Made by a program: the position numbers and the translations under genes. A model generated the notes under the pieces. It did no database searches and was not told the DNA's origin. It saw nothing but the letters and a program-made list of their open reading frames with translations. A DNA stretch of 31,308 nt from assembly GCA_965261585.1 (NCBI GenBank), contig CBDHDN010000072.1, forward strand, positions 1 through 31,308, written 5' to 3'. This stretch comes from CBDHDN01 sp965261585 (GTDB lineage Bacteria; Pseudomonadota; Alphaproteobacteria; UBA6615). Each line of letters opens with the position of its first letter. Position 1 is the stretch's first letter. This document shows, piece after piece, positions 8,323 to 16,706 of this stretch.

Positions 8323-9098
8323 GCGGCCTCGGTCGCCTCGGCGGCGTCGCCCTGCACTATCAGCTTGAGGACGTCGTTCTCCGTCGTCTCCTTGACCATG
8401 CGCTCGCCGACGTTGCGGCCGCGTTTCAGCACCATGACACGGTCGCCGACTTCGAAGATGTCCTGCAGGCGGTGGCTGATGATGATCTGGGCGACGCCCT
8501 GGTTCTTCAGCTCCGCCATGGTCTCCAACAAGCGGTGGGTCGCCATCACCGACAAGTTGGCGGTCGGCTCGTCGAGCACGATGACCTTGGGGTCGAAGGC
8601 GATGGCGCGGGCAATCGCGACGGACTGCTGGCGCCCGCCCGACAGGCTCTCGACCCGCTGGTTGACCGAGTTGACGTCGACCTTGAGCGTTTGCAGTACG
8701 GCCAGCGCCTCGACCTCCATGGCGCGCTTGTCGACGAACAGGCCCTTACGCGGCCAGCGGCCGAGGAACATGTTCGAGGCGACGTCGAGATTGCCGCACA
8801 GCGCGAAGTCCTGATAGATCATCTCGATCCCGCGGTCGCGGGATTCGTGCGGGCTTTTGAAATGGACGTCCCGGCCCTCGACGATGATGTTTCCGGAGTC
8901 GCGCTGATAGGCGCCCGAGAGGATCTTCATCAGCGTCGACTTGCCGGCGGAGTTGTCGCCGACCAGCCCCAGCACCTCGCCGGGCGCCAGCCGCAGGTCG
9001 ACGTGCTGCAGGGCCTGGATGGCGCCGAAGCTCTTGGAGATGTCGCGCATTTCGACGACAGGCGGCGGCGCGGCGGGTGTTGGGGCGGTTTCACTCAT
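8319..9098 (-). CDS. Sugar ABC transporter ATP-binding protein (single cassette, RbsA/XylG/FrcA type)
   Basis: The protein has 259 residues and all ABC signatures: Walker A GDNSAGKST (47-55), Q-loop Q96, signature LSGGR (152-156), Walker B VLDEP (174-178) and switch histidine H209. It has only one cassette; many sugar importers of this class use a two-cassette RbsA of about 500 residues, whereas FrcA-type proteins have one. Start and stop overlap the permease and propeller genes by ATGA, so the three are translationally coupled. It is intact. It should energise uptake through the fused permease. The cargo is inferred to be apiose or a related sugar from the neighbouring catabolic genes. Confidence 0.92.
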   Translation of the reverse strand: MSETAPTPAAPPPVVEMRDISKSFGAIQALQHVDLRLAPGEVLGLVGDNSAGKSTLMKILSGAYQRDSGNIIVEGRDVHFKSPHESRDRGIEMIYQDFALCGNLDVASNMFLGRWPRKGLFVDKRAMEVEALAVLQTLKVDVNSVNQRVESLSGGRQQSVAIARAIAFDPKVIVLDEPTANLSVMATHRLLETMAELKNQGVAQIIISHRLQDIFEVGDRVMVLKRGRNVGERMVKETTENDVLKLIVQGDAAEATEAA

Positions 9099-11294
9099 GG
9101 CGCACCTTGTGGTTTGGCGGGCTGGCGCAGGCGGGCCAGAACGCGCGCGAACAGGCGCTCCTGGCGCAGCCAGATATCGGCCAGCACGGCGGCGATCAAA
9201 ATAGCGCCGATCGACACGTTGACCCAGTTCTGCGGCATGACGATCGAGCGGCCGTCGGCAAGGATGATCTGCAGCGACAGCAGCGAGCGTACGAGCGTGA
9301 TGACCGCCGCTCCGGCCAGCGCCCCGGCCACCGAGGCGAAGCCGCCGAAGATGCTGCCGCCGCCGATGATCACCGAGGCGATGACGTCGAGCTCGCGCAG
9401 GATGCCGGCCTGCGGCGTGAACGAGCGGAAGAAGGCGATGTTGATGATGCCGGCGAGCGACGCCAGCATCGCCGTCAGGACAAGACTATAGAAGCGCACC
9501 CGGTCGGTGTTGATACCGGCATAGTCGGCGGCGCGGCGGTTGCCGCCGGTCGCCTTGACCATATAGCCGAACGGCGTACGCCACAGGATGACGCCGAGCA
9601 CGATCGCCAGAACGAACAAGATCAGCGTCTGCATGCTGATGGCCCTGGCCAGATTGAACAGGAGGCCGCCGTCGGCCGGGGCGATCCCCCAAACCCTCAG
9701 GCTCTCGATGATCTTGCGGCCGACCAGGTTGTAGCTCTCGGGGAACTGGCTGAGCTGGCGGCCGGCGACCAGCCACGCGGCAACGCCGCGCGCCATGTAG
9801 AACATGCCCAGCGTCGCGACGAAGGCCGGCAGCCGCGCCTTGGTCGACAGGAAGCCGTTGATGGCCCCGGCGAACGTGCCGGCGGCGAACGCTATCAGCA
9901 CTGCGAGCCACGGCTCGGCACCGATGTTCTTCATCATGAAGGCGGCCGTCGCGCCGGACAGCGCCAGCACCGAGCCGACCGACAGGTCGATGTCGCCGTT
10001 GCCGATGACGTAGGCCATGCCGACCGCCATCAGGCCGATCTCGGTGAACGCCAGCAGCAGGTTGAATGTGTTGTCGAGGCTGCCCCAGAAGTCGGGCCTG
10101 AGCCACAGCCCGACAAGCCACAGGACGACAACGAAGGCGATGGCCGCGAACTCGCGATAGGTCAGCAGCTTGGTAAGGCCGCGGGCGTGGGTCTCGCTCG
10201 CCGACAGCGACGTGCCGCCGGTCCCGACGGTCTCGATCGCCACGGTCTCGGCGGCGACGATCGGCGGCGGCCGCCGCTTGATGCGGGCAACGATGCGGCC
10301 GATGAGCCGGCGCCGGATGACCCATGGCTCGATCAGGACGGCGCTGATCAGGATCAGGCCGAGGAACGCCGGCACGGCGCCCGGCGGCATCTGCGCCATC
10401 GCCTGCACGGCGATCTTCTCGCCGCCGATCTCGATGATCCGGGTCGTCGGTATGCCCTCGCGCAGGACCTTGTCGATCAGCACCACCAGTGTTGCGCCCA
10501 TGGCCGAGCCGAGCACGCGGCCGCGGCCGCCCAGGATGCTGGCGCCGCCGACGATGACCGAGGCGATGACGATGAGCTCGTTGCCGAAGCCGTCCTGGCT
10601 GGTGATGCCCTTGGACTGGGTCACCACCATCATGCCGGCCACCGTCGCCGTCAGCGACGACAGCACGAAGGCGCGGATGCGCACGACCGTCGTGTTGATG
10701 CCGGCGTAGGACGCGGCGCGCTCGTTGCCGCCGGTGGCATAGGTCTCGTAGCCCCAGCGCGTCTTGGCCAGCATCAGGCCGCCGATCACGGCCAGCACGG
10801 CGAAGATGATGATGTGGTTCGAGAAGCCCAGCGCGTTGGTGTCGCCGAGCACGAAGAAGGCGTGCTCCGACGCCTTCTCCGCATAGGCGATGTTGCGGCC
10901 CTTGGTCAGCCCCAGCACCAGGCCGCGGCCGATAAACAGCATCGTCAGGGTGGCGATGAAGGCGGGGACGTGCAGGATCGTCACCAGGACGCCGTTGACG
11001 AGCCCGACCGTGATGCCCACCGCAAACGCCGCGGCGATCGCGACGAACACGCTCTGATCCGCGAAGTTGGGCGCGAACAGCAGCGAGAACACGGACGACG
11101 TCAGCGCGACCGTGGAGCCGACCGACAGGTCGAGGTCCTTGTTGACGATAACGAACGTCATGCCGACGGCCATCACGCCGAAGCGCGAGGCGTCGCGCAG
11201 GATGCTGGCGACGGCGCCGATTGCCGAAGATCGTGGCCGCCCAATGCCTCGCCGGTACGCGGGCGAGTTGGCCTTCTAGATTGGCGGTGACCAT
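9095..11294 (-). pseudogene. Fused two-domain sugar ABC permease (BPD_transp_2 twice), damaged N-terminus
   Basis: The frame open from 11176 to 9095 encodes 693 residues with two RbsC-like permease domains. Each has MAVGM..VI...DIDLSVGS, a PAF(I/V)ATL segment, the cytoplasmic coupling motif ATGGN.RAA.YAGIN and a VIASVI.GG.SI.GG motif. They are joined by a charged linker near residues 295-345. Near 11215 a one-base gain links this frame to a preceding one (TIFGNRAVASILRDASRFG) reaching ATG 11294. The 25 or so residues before that are not hydrophobic, so the expected first membrane helix is missing, by deletion or because the true start is lost. The bulk of the transporter is intact; whether it is made depends on the start. 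Confidence 0.8.
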
Positions 11295-11402
11295 GGCGCG
11301 CTATGCACCAGCGTCGCAGCGGTCTTGCAACGATCCGCCGATGCGGATTCCACTGCTGCCCGGTTTGGAAGCGAGGCGGCTCCAGATCCAAAACAAACCG
11401 CA

Positions 11403-11521
11403 ACCCCGGCCCTGAGCCGGGGCCCAGGAACACGGACCTCGCAGCGGAGTGTGCGCCGGGCCAAGGTCCGAAGGATCCATCGTAGCGTCTGTGTTTCTGA
11501 GCCCCGGCTCAGGGCCGGGGT
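11403..11521. repeat. 119-bp inverted-repeat element (palindromic intergenic repeat or MITE-like)
   Basis: The left arm 11403-11437 and right arm 11487-11521 are 35-bp inverted repeats with three mismatches, all transitions. The outer 20 bp match perfectly. Each arm also holds its own small stem (CCCCGGC and GCCGGGG around 5 bases). It lies between the binding-protein and permease genes. No coding sequence is seen from about 11295 to 11612. Confidence 0.75.
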
Positions 11522-11553
11522 GACCCATTTATGGTGCGTGCGGGCATGATGAC

Positions 11554-11583
11554 CCCCCGGGGCGACGCGTGTCGCCTCGGGGG
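11554..11583 (-). terminator. Strong mRNA hairpin after the sugar-binding protein gene
   Basis: A 13-bp stem (11554-11566 with 11571-11583, one G-U pair) closes a GCGT loop 30 bp beyond the binding-protein stop. There is no T run after it in the direction of transcription. It may protect the upstream mRNA or attenuate read-through into the permease rather than act as a complete terminator. Confidence 0.55.
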
Positions 11584-11612
11584 ATCCTAGGCCATGACGG
11601 CCGGAAGTGCCG

Positions 11613-12658
11613 CTAGTTCTCGAAGCGCTTGCCGACCGAATCGACGTTATCTTTGGTGATCAGCTGTGCCTTGGTGTCGAGGTCGGCCGCGGTCACGCCG
11701 CGGTCGATCTGCAGGTACAACTGCGCCACCGGCCAGAAGCCCTGCAGGAAGGGCTGCTGGCCCAGCGAGCCGTCGAGGTCGCCGATGCGAATGGCATCGA
11801 GCTGCTTCGGCCCGAGATCGAAGCCGAAGGCGCACGTCGGGTCGCCGATGGCGAGCTGAGCCACGGCGTCGCCGATCGCCGGTGTCACGAAGCCGTTGTT
11901 GCCCATCAGGCCGACAACGTCGCCGCGCGATTCGATCAGCCCGACGATCGAGTTGACGATGTTATTGGCGTCGACGTCGATGCCGATGTTGGTCGTCCCG
12001 GCGTCGATCGTGAAGTCGCCGAGCCGGCCGGCGTCGTTCAGGGTCTTCACCGCGGCCTCGAACGAGGCCGTACCGCGGCGGTTGACCTCGACGTTGCCGA
12101 GCGTCGTCGTGCTGGGGAACAGGATGCTGCCCGTGGTCCCGGCTGCCATGACGCATTTGGCCAGCGCCTCACCGCCGATCGCCGCGGCCGACGATTGCTG
12201 GCCGGTGTGGCTGATCTGGTTGCGGTTCAGGATCGTCGGGTCGAAGCTGTTGGTCGTGGCGACCGGGATGCCGATCTCGAACGCCCGGGCGACGATGTCG
12301 TCATAGGCGCCAACCTGGGGCGTCGTCATGATCAGACCGTCCAGCGTCGGGTCCTGCATGATCTGGTTGAGGATGTCGAGCTCGCGGGCGATGTCGTCGA
12401 CCGGGGCCTCGGAGCCCAGCATCAGCAGGTTGACGTTGAACGCCTGGGCCGCGACCAGGGCGCCGGTGTAGGTCGGATCGAAGAACCCATTGCCGGCGGT
12501 GTGAGTGACGATGGCGAATGTCAGCCGACCGTCGTTGGAGTTGAAGCTCCTGGTAGCGGCCGCTTCCTTGGCCGCGTCCAAGAAGCTGTAGCCGCCGGCG
12601 GCGCTGCCAGCAGAAGTGCCGCCGCGGCGACGCTGGCGAATAGAGCGTTCTTATACAT
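11613..12658 (-). pseudogene. Sugar ABC transporter periplasmic binding protein (type I fold), frameshift behind signal peptide
   Basis: ATG 12658 has a ribosome site (GGGAGG, six bases upstream) and opens with a signal peptide (MYKNALFASVAAAALLLAA). Near 12590-12605 the frame changes by one lost base (or two gained). The mature protein then runs to 11613 starting GGYSFLDAAKEAAATRSF. It is a RbsB-type binding protein: FAIVTHTAGNGFFDP, LDGLIMTTPQ, IPVATTNSFDP, VVGLMGNNGFVTPAI and LQGFWPVAQLYLQID. The repaired length is about 348 residues. It is the first gene of the transporter operon. Without the signal peptide it would not reach the periplasm, so the frameshift is disabling if real. Confidence 0.82.
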
Positions 12659-12710
12659 TCGTGACCTCCCTGAACGCGCCCGGCCCATGGGTCGAGCGCA
12701 TATTGATCGT

Positions 12711-12735
12711 ACAGGTGGCGAAATCGCCGGCCTGT
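12711..12735. promoter_or_regulatory. Dyad in the divergent control region, candidate operator
   Basis: ACAGG.GGCGA and TCGCC..CCTGT form an interrupted inverted repeat with 10 matching bases per arm and one unequal bulge. It lies 53 bp before the binding-protein start, in the 234-bp gap to the divergent sigma gene. It could be an operator for the transporter operon. No convincing -35/-10 pair is visible. Confidence 0.3.
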
Positions 12736-12892
12736 CGCGCTTATTAGCGGCCCGGCCCGTGGCCAGGGCTGGCGGAAGTCAATCACTGTCGGCTGTTTTC
12801 TGTCAACGGGGGAATGGCCGGTGGCCAGCGGGCATAGCGGTTTCGCGCCCGCGAAAAGTCGCCTAGCCTGTATGGCGCTGGCTGGCCGAGGC

Positions 12893-13835
12893 ATGATCGA
12901 GCGGGCTTTGACGGACCCGGATTCCCTGGAGACGCTGATAAGCGGCGTGGCGCGCGGCGACCAGCAGGCGTTGGCGCGCCTCTATTCGGCGACCAGCGCG
13001 AAACTGTTTGGCGTCGCGTTGCGTATCCTAAGGAGACGCGACTGGGCGGAGGACGTGTTGCAGGAGGCCTTTCTGCGCATCTGGCATCGCGCCGGCGATT
13101 ACCGCGCGGCACGGGGTGCGCCGATGGCGTGGCTGACGACGATCGTCCGCAACCGCGCGATCGATCGCCTGCGTGCCGATCGTGGCGACGTCGCCCTCGA
13201 CGAGGTCACGGAGCGCGCCAGCTGGGCCGATGACGGCGGCAGCCCGGAAGACCTGGCGGTCGCCAGCGCCGATGCCCGCGAGCTTGCGCGGTGCCTGGAG
13301 CAGCTACGGCCGGCACAACGGGACTGCATCTCCGCCGGCGCCGTCGGCCGCCGGTGCGCCAGGCGTCGCGCCGGCCTGGTGGGAACGGGGCGCCGTGTGG
13401 CGCTGGTACGGCCTTGGCGCAACGGCGGTTGCGGCGGCGCTCGCCCTCGTTATTGTGACGACGGTGGTGCCGACCGCCGAACCCGGGCGCGACACGGGCT
13501 ATCTCGCGGTACTGAACGAAGCGCCGGCGGCGCCGGTTTGGCTGGCGACGTTCGCGCTGGCTGACAATCGTCTGGCCATCCGCCCGTTGGCAGCGGCCGC
13601 GGTCGGCGAGCGGTCGCTGGAGCTGTGGCTTATCGAGGCCGACGCGGCGCCACGGTCGCTTGGCCTCATCGACCCCCGGCAGGAGACCGTGCTGGCGCTA
13701 TCCGGCGATGTTGTTGCCGCGGTACCGCGCGCGGCCGCCCTGGCGATCAGCCTGGAGCCGCCGGGCGGGTCGCCGACCGGTGCGCCCACCGGCCCCGTCA
13801 TGTTCCAAGGGACCCTGGTGGCGCTCGCGCCCTGA
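12893..13835 (+). pseudogene. ECF sigma factor fused by deletion to an RskA-type anti-sigma factor
   Basis: From ATG 12893 the frame encodes sigma region 2 of a group IV sigma factor (ARLYSATSAKLFGVALRILR, DWAEDVLQEAFLRIW, APMAWLTTIVRNRAIDRLR) and reaches LRPAQRDCI near 13329. The region 4 helix-turn-helix that should follow is absent. Instead, in another frame, comes a proline-alanine stretch, one membrane helix (YGLGATAVAAALALVIVTTVV) and a periplasmic RskA-type domain (GYLAVLNEAP, LELWLIE, AISLEPPGGSPTGAPTGPV) ending at 13835. An intact pair would need about 40-50 more sigma residues and roughly 100 anti-sigma residues. The deletion therefore removed both interaction halves. Neither product can work. 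Confidence 0.82.
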
Positions 13836-13855
13836 TTGCCCCTTCATAGCAAGCT

Positions 13856-13888
13856 CCCTTCCCCCTTGTGAGTCCTTGTGGGGGAGGG
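13856..13888 (+). terminator. C-rich/G-rich hairpin after the sigma/anti-sigma hybrid
   Basis: CCCTTCCCCC (13856-13865) can pair with GGGGGAGGG (13880-13888) with one bulge, 21 bp after the stop. It is followed by a 12-base G run (13896-13907) instead of a T run. It is a common intergenic motif type in alphaproteobacteria. The terminator role is tentative. Confidence 0.35.
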
Positions 13889-13937
13889 TCCGGGCGGGGG
13901 GGGGGGGTGAAACACCGATCCATGATTCCAGGCACTA

Positions 13938-14778
13938 GGGCCTGTTTACAATTAACGCAGCCAGATTATGGCAGCGCACAGACATAGCATGGACAGGAAA
14001 GAGGCTGCGGTTTTGTCGTAGCGGGTGGCGAGCCTTCGGAACTGCTTGATCTTGTTGATGAAGCATTCGACGAGGTGGCGTTCTTTGTAGAGGTGTTTGT
14101 CGTAGGGGATCGCCATCGACCGGGAGCGGTTGGACGGGATCACGGCGACCATGCCGTGCTCGGCGATGACGTCGCGGAACTCGTTGGAGTCATAGGCCTT
14201 GTCGGCGAGCAGGTAGGCGCCGGTCAGGCCCTCGACGAGCGCTCTTGCCTGGGTGCTGTCATGCACTTGGCCGGCGGTGAGAACGAAGCGCAGGGGATTG
14301 CCAAGCCCGTCCACGACGATATGGATTTTGCTGCTTAGCCCGCCGCGCGAGCGTCCGATGGCCTGATTTTGAGTCCCCCTTTTGCACCGGCGGCGTGGTG
14401 ATGCGCCCGCACGATGGTGGAGTCGATGATCAGGTATTCGAAATCCGGGTCGTCGGCCAGGGCCTTGAACACCTGCTTCCAGACCCCGTGCCGCGACCAG
14501 CGCCAGAAGCGGGTGTAGACGGTGTACCAGGGACCGAACGCATCGGGCAGATCGCGCCATGGCGAACCAGTGCGGGCCACCCAAAGCACGGCCTCGACAA
14601 ACCGCCGGTTGTTGCGGCCGGTCACGCCGCGGTCCGTCGCCTTGCCAGGCACCAGATCCTTGATCCGATCACACTGCGGGTCTGAAAGAATCGTGCGAAT
14701 CAAGACTGCCTCCCCCCAAAAACAGTCTTGAATCACAACTCACTGGTTAAGGGGAATCCCCTAATTGTAAACGGGCCC
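13938..14778 (-). mobile_element. IS5-family (IS427-like) insertion sequence, 841 bp, complete
   Basis: The terminal inverted repeats are GGGCCTGTTTACAATTA at the left and its near-complement ending CGGGCCC at the right (one mismatch in about 17). The flanks carry a TA duplication (13936-13937 and 14779-14780), so the original site was CTAG. The element holds one transposase spread over two overlapping frames. It landed exactly on the TAG stop codon of the neighbouring XRE gene and regenerated it. Confidence 0.9.
13952..14736 (-). CDS. IS5-family transposase, two frames joined by a -1 shift
   Basis: The first frame (from 14736) encodes the N-terminal DUF4096-like domain (WRDLPDAFGPWYTVYTRFWRW) and the first catalytic Asp (YLIIDSTIVRAHHHAAGAKGG). 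The second frame carries QAIGRSRGGLSSKIH, LLADKAYDSNEFR (second Asp) and ERHLVECFINKIKQFRRLATRYDK (Glu region), ending at 13952. They overlap at AAAAGGGGG (14383-14375 on the minus strand), where a -1 slip fuses them into about 261 residues. Programmed frameshifting at this type of tract is known in IS427-group elements, so this copy is probably functional. Confidence 0.85.
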
Positions 14779-15629
14779 TAGACCTCCCTGCGCAGATCGC
14801 GCAGGAAGGTGGCGACATCCGGCGGCTGCATGCTGGCGACGCGGATCAGGCCGTCGAAATGCCTGGTCAGCACGCGGATGTGCTCGCTCGTCGTATAGAC
14901 GAAGTACATCTGGCCCATATAGACGGCGGCGCGCAGCGGTCCAAAGATCGTCAGCGGCACGGAAAAGCACGTCAGCCCGTCGTACAGGTACCAGCGAAAG
15001 GTCGGGTACAGCTCCTCGACCAGGCGGATCATGGTGTCGAGCTGGCGCGTCCGGGCGGCCCGCTGCAGCCCGCGCCAAATGCCCTCGCCGCGCGCGAATT
15101 CCTCGATCACCTGGGCGGCGCAGCAGACCTCCATGTCCGTGTCGGGCAGGCGCGAATAGCCCAGCTGCTCTTGCGAGGCGGCGATCACCTGGGTTGGATC
15201 CTTGGCCTGGAAGTCCTTGTATTCGTAGCTCAGCACTTCGTCGGTCTGGGTCAGATGGGGCAGGGTCGTCGGCACGTGGCGGATCTTGTAGCCGACGGCT
15301 TCCTCGTACCACTCCCGCAGCCGCTCATCCATCGGCACGCCCGCGACAAGCTCGATATGGATCGATTCCTCGAGGATTTCGGCGCTCCGCTTGGCCTGCT
15401 GACTCAACCCCAACAACCAGTCGGTGCTGATGTTCAGGGTCGTCGCGATGGCCGCCACGGTGTCGGCGCGGGGTAGGCGCGCATTCTCGCTGGACAGCAG
15501 CTGGGTCAGCGTCGACCGGTCGATGCCGGCGCGGCGGGCGAACTCGGCGCGGCTGACGCCCAGACGCTCCAGCGCCTCCGTCAGCCGAATGCGAAACGTA
15601 TCCGTCGCCGTGCGTCTATCCAACACCAT
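14778..15629 (-). CDS. XRE-family transcriptional regulator with uncharacterised C-terminal domain
   Basis: I chose ATG 15629 (283 residues): GGAG lies 11 bases upstream, and an earlier ATG at 15689 would overlap the -35 box. Residues about 14-75 form the Cro/C1 helix-turn-helix (VSRAEFARRAGIDRSTLTQLL, ISTDWLLGLS). The remaining 200 residues (LREWYEEAVGYKIRHVP, EVLSYEYKDFQAKDP, a hydrophobic FRWYLYDGLTCFSVPLTIFG stretch) look like a ligand-binding domain that I cannot name. It is divergent from a fatty acid desaturase with about 165 bp between start codons. I infer control of that gene and of itself. The stop codon CTA/TAG sits on the edge of an IS5 insertion but is preserved. Confidence 0.85.
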   Translation of the reverse strand: MVLDRRTATDTFRIRLTEALERLGVSRAEFARRAGIDRSTLTQLLSSENARLPRADTVAAIATTLNISTDWLLGLSQQAKRSAEILEESIHIELVAGVPMDERLREWYEEAVGYKIRHVPTTLPHLTQTDEVLSYEYKDFQAKDPTQVIAASQEQLGYSRLPDTDMEVCCAAQVIEEFARGEGIWRGLQRAARTRQLDTMIRLVEELYPTFRWYLYDGLTCFSVPLTIFGPLRAAVYMGQMYFVYTTSEHIRVLTRHFDGLIRVASMQPPDVATFLRDLRREV

Positions 15630-15657
15630 CGTTGCATTCACTCCGCCGAGAGGGCGT

Positions 15658-15686
15658 AAATTGTCCCTAGTGGTGTGTTCTGTCAA
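15658..15686 (-). promoter_or_regulatory. Predicted sigma-70-like promoter of the XRE gene
   Basis: On the minus strand TTGACA (15686-15681) and CAATTT (15663-15658) are 17 bp apart, and the -10 box is 28 bp from the start codon. A CCATATGG palindrome lies further upstream near 15709-15718, between the divergent genes. It could be part of an operator. Confidence 0.5.
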
Positions 15687-15794
15687 CATGGGAGAGAAGA
15701 GGGCTCATGGTGTCCCATATGGTGAACATACTCTCATTGCACACCGCGGCTTAGGGAGCCAAATCCCTCAGGGGGTTGGAAAGGACGTTGGCTC

Positions 15795-16706
15795 TTGATT
15801 TCGCGCGCTTGGGCGGCCGGCGGACTGCAATGGCCACGAGAGCTGCCGACTTGGTGCGTCTGGCTTGCCGTTCACGCCGGTTGGCTGTCGCTGACCTGGT
15901 TCTGGCAGGCGTTGCCGGCGTGGGCGCTTGTGGTGCTCGCCGGCCCGTTGGTGTGTTGGCATTCGTCCTATCAGCACGAGGCCGTGCACGGGCACCCGAC
16001 GGGCCATCGGAGGCTCGACGATCTGCTGGCCGCGTTGCCGGTCGGGCTGTGGATGCCCTATGGCCGATACCGCGAGAGCCACCGCGCTCATCACAAGGCC
16101 GACCTGACCTGTCCGATAGACGATCCGGAGTCCTTCTATGTGACGCCGGTGGCTTGGCGGCATAGCGGGCGCGTGGGTCGCGCCATGCTGCGGGTCCGGA
16201 CAACGCTGGCGGGTCGGCTGACGCTCGGTCCGATCCTTTGTGCCGGGACGTTCTGGTGGGGCGAGGCGCGCCATCTCGTGCGCGGCGATCGCCGCTGCCT
16301 GCGCCACTGGGCGGCCCACCTGGCCGGCGTCACCGTCGTCGTCGCCTGGCTGGTCGGCGTCGGCGTGCCGATTGCCGAGTATCTTCTGTTCGCCGCCTAC
16401 CCGGCATTGTCGCTGACCCTGCTGCGGTCCTATGCCGAGCATCGGGCGGCACCCGATCCGGCGGACCGCTCGGCAATGGTCCGGACCGTTTGGCCCCTGC
16501 GGCTGCTGTATCTCAACAACACGTTCCACGCACTGCACCATCGCGAGCCATGGCTTGCCTGGTACAAGCTGCCGGGCCGTGCGCGCAGCGGCTGCGCCGT
16601 TGGCGGCTATCCGTTGGGCGGCTACTTCTCGGTCGTGCGCCGCCATCTGTTTCGTGCGTGGGACAGCCCGGTGCACCCCACTAGGTCGTGGACTCATAAT
16701 GCCTGA
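15795..16706 (+). CDS. Membrane fatty acid desaturase
   Basis: The only usable start after the in-frame stop at 15723 is TTG 15795, with AAGGA ten bases upstream. The 303-residue protein has hydrophobic segments and the three histidine boxes of the membrane di-iron desaturases: HEAVH (61-65), HRAHH (96-100) and HALHH (245-249). It probably inserts a double bond into acyl chains at the cytoplasmic membrane and so adjusts fluidity. The DDPESFY motif after box 2 is typical of this bacterial subfamily. An IS5-type element inserted after VHPT, so the last residues (RSWTHNA) are element-encoded. The core is complete and may still work. Confidence 0.88.
   Translation: MISRAWAAGGLQWPRELPTWCVWLAVHAGWLSLTWFWQALPAWALVVLAGPLVCWHSSYQHEAVHGHPTGHRRLDDLLAALPVGLWMPYGRYRESHRAHHKADLTCPIDDPESFYVTPVAWRHSGRVGRAMLRVRTTLAGRLTLGPILCAGTFWWGEARHLVRGDRRCLRHWAAHLAGVTVVVAWLVGVGVPIAEYLLFAAYPALSLTLLRSYAEHRAAPDPADRSAMVRTVWPLRLLYLNNTFHALHHREPWLAWYKLPGRARSGCAVGGYPLGGYFSVVRRHLFRAWDSPVHPTRSWTHNA

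Noticed and set aside
9077..11290. A 737-codon open frame on the plus strand
   Set aside because: It is exactly antisense to the fused permease, rich in Asp, Arg, His and Gln without any domain, and follows from the GC-biased third positions of the real gene.
13896..13907. A 12-base G run as a phase-variation tract
   Set aside because: It lies between a dead gene and an IS element, not in a promoter or coding region, and its length may be unreliable.
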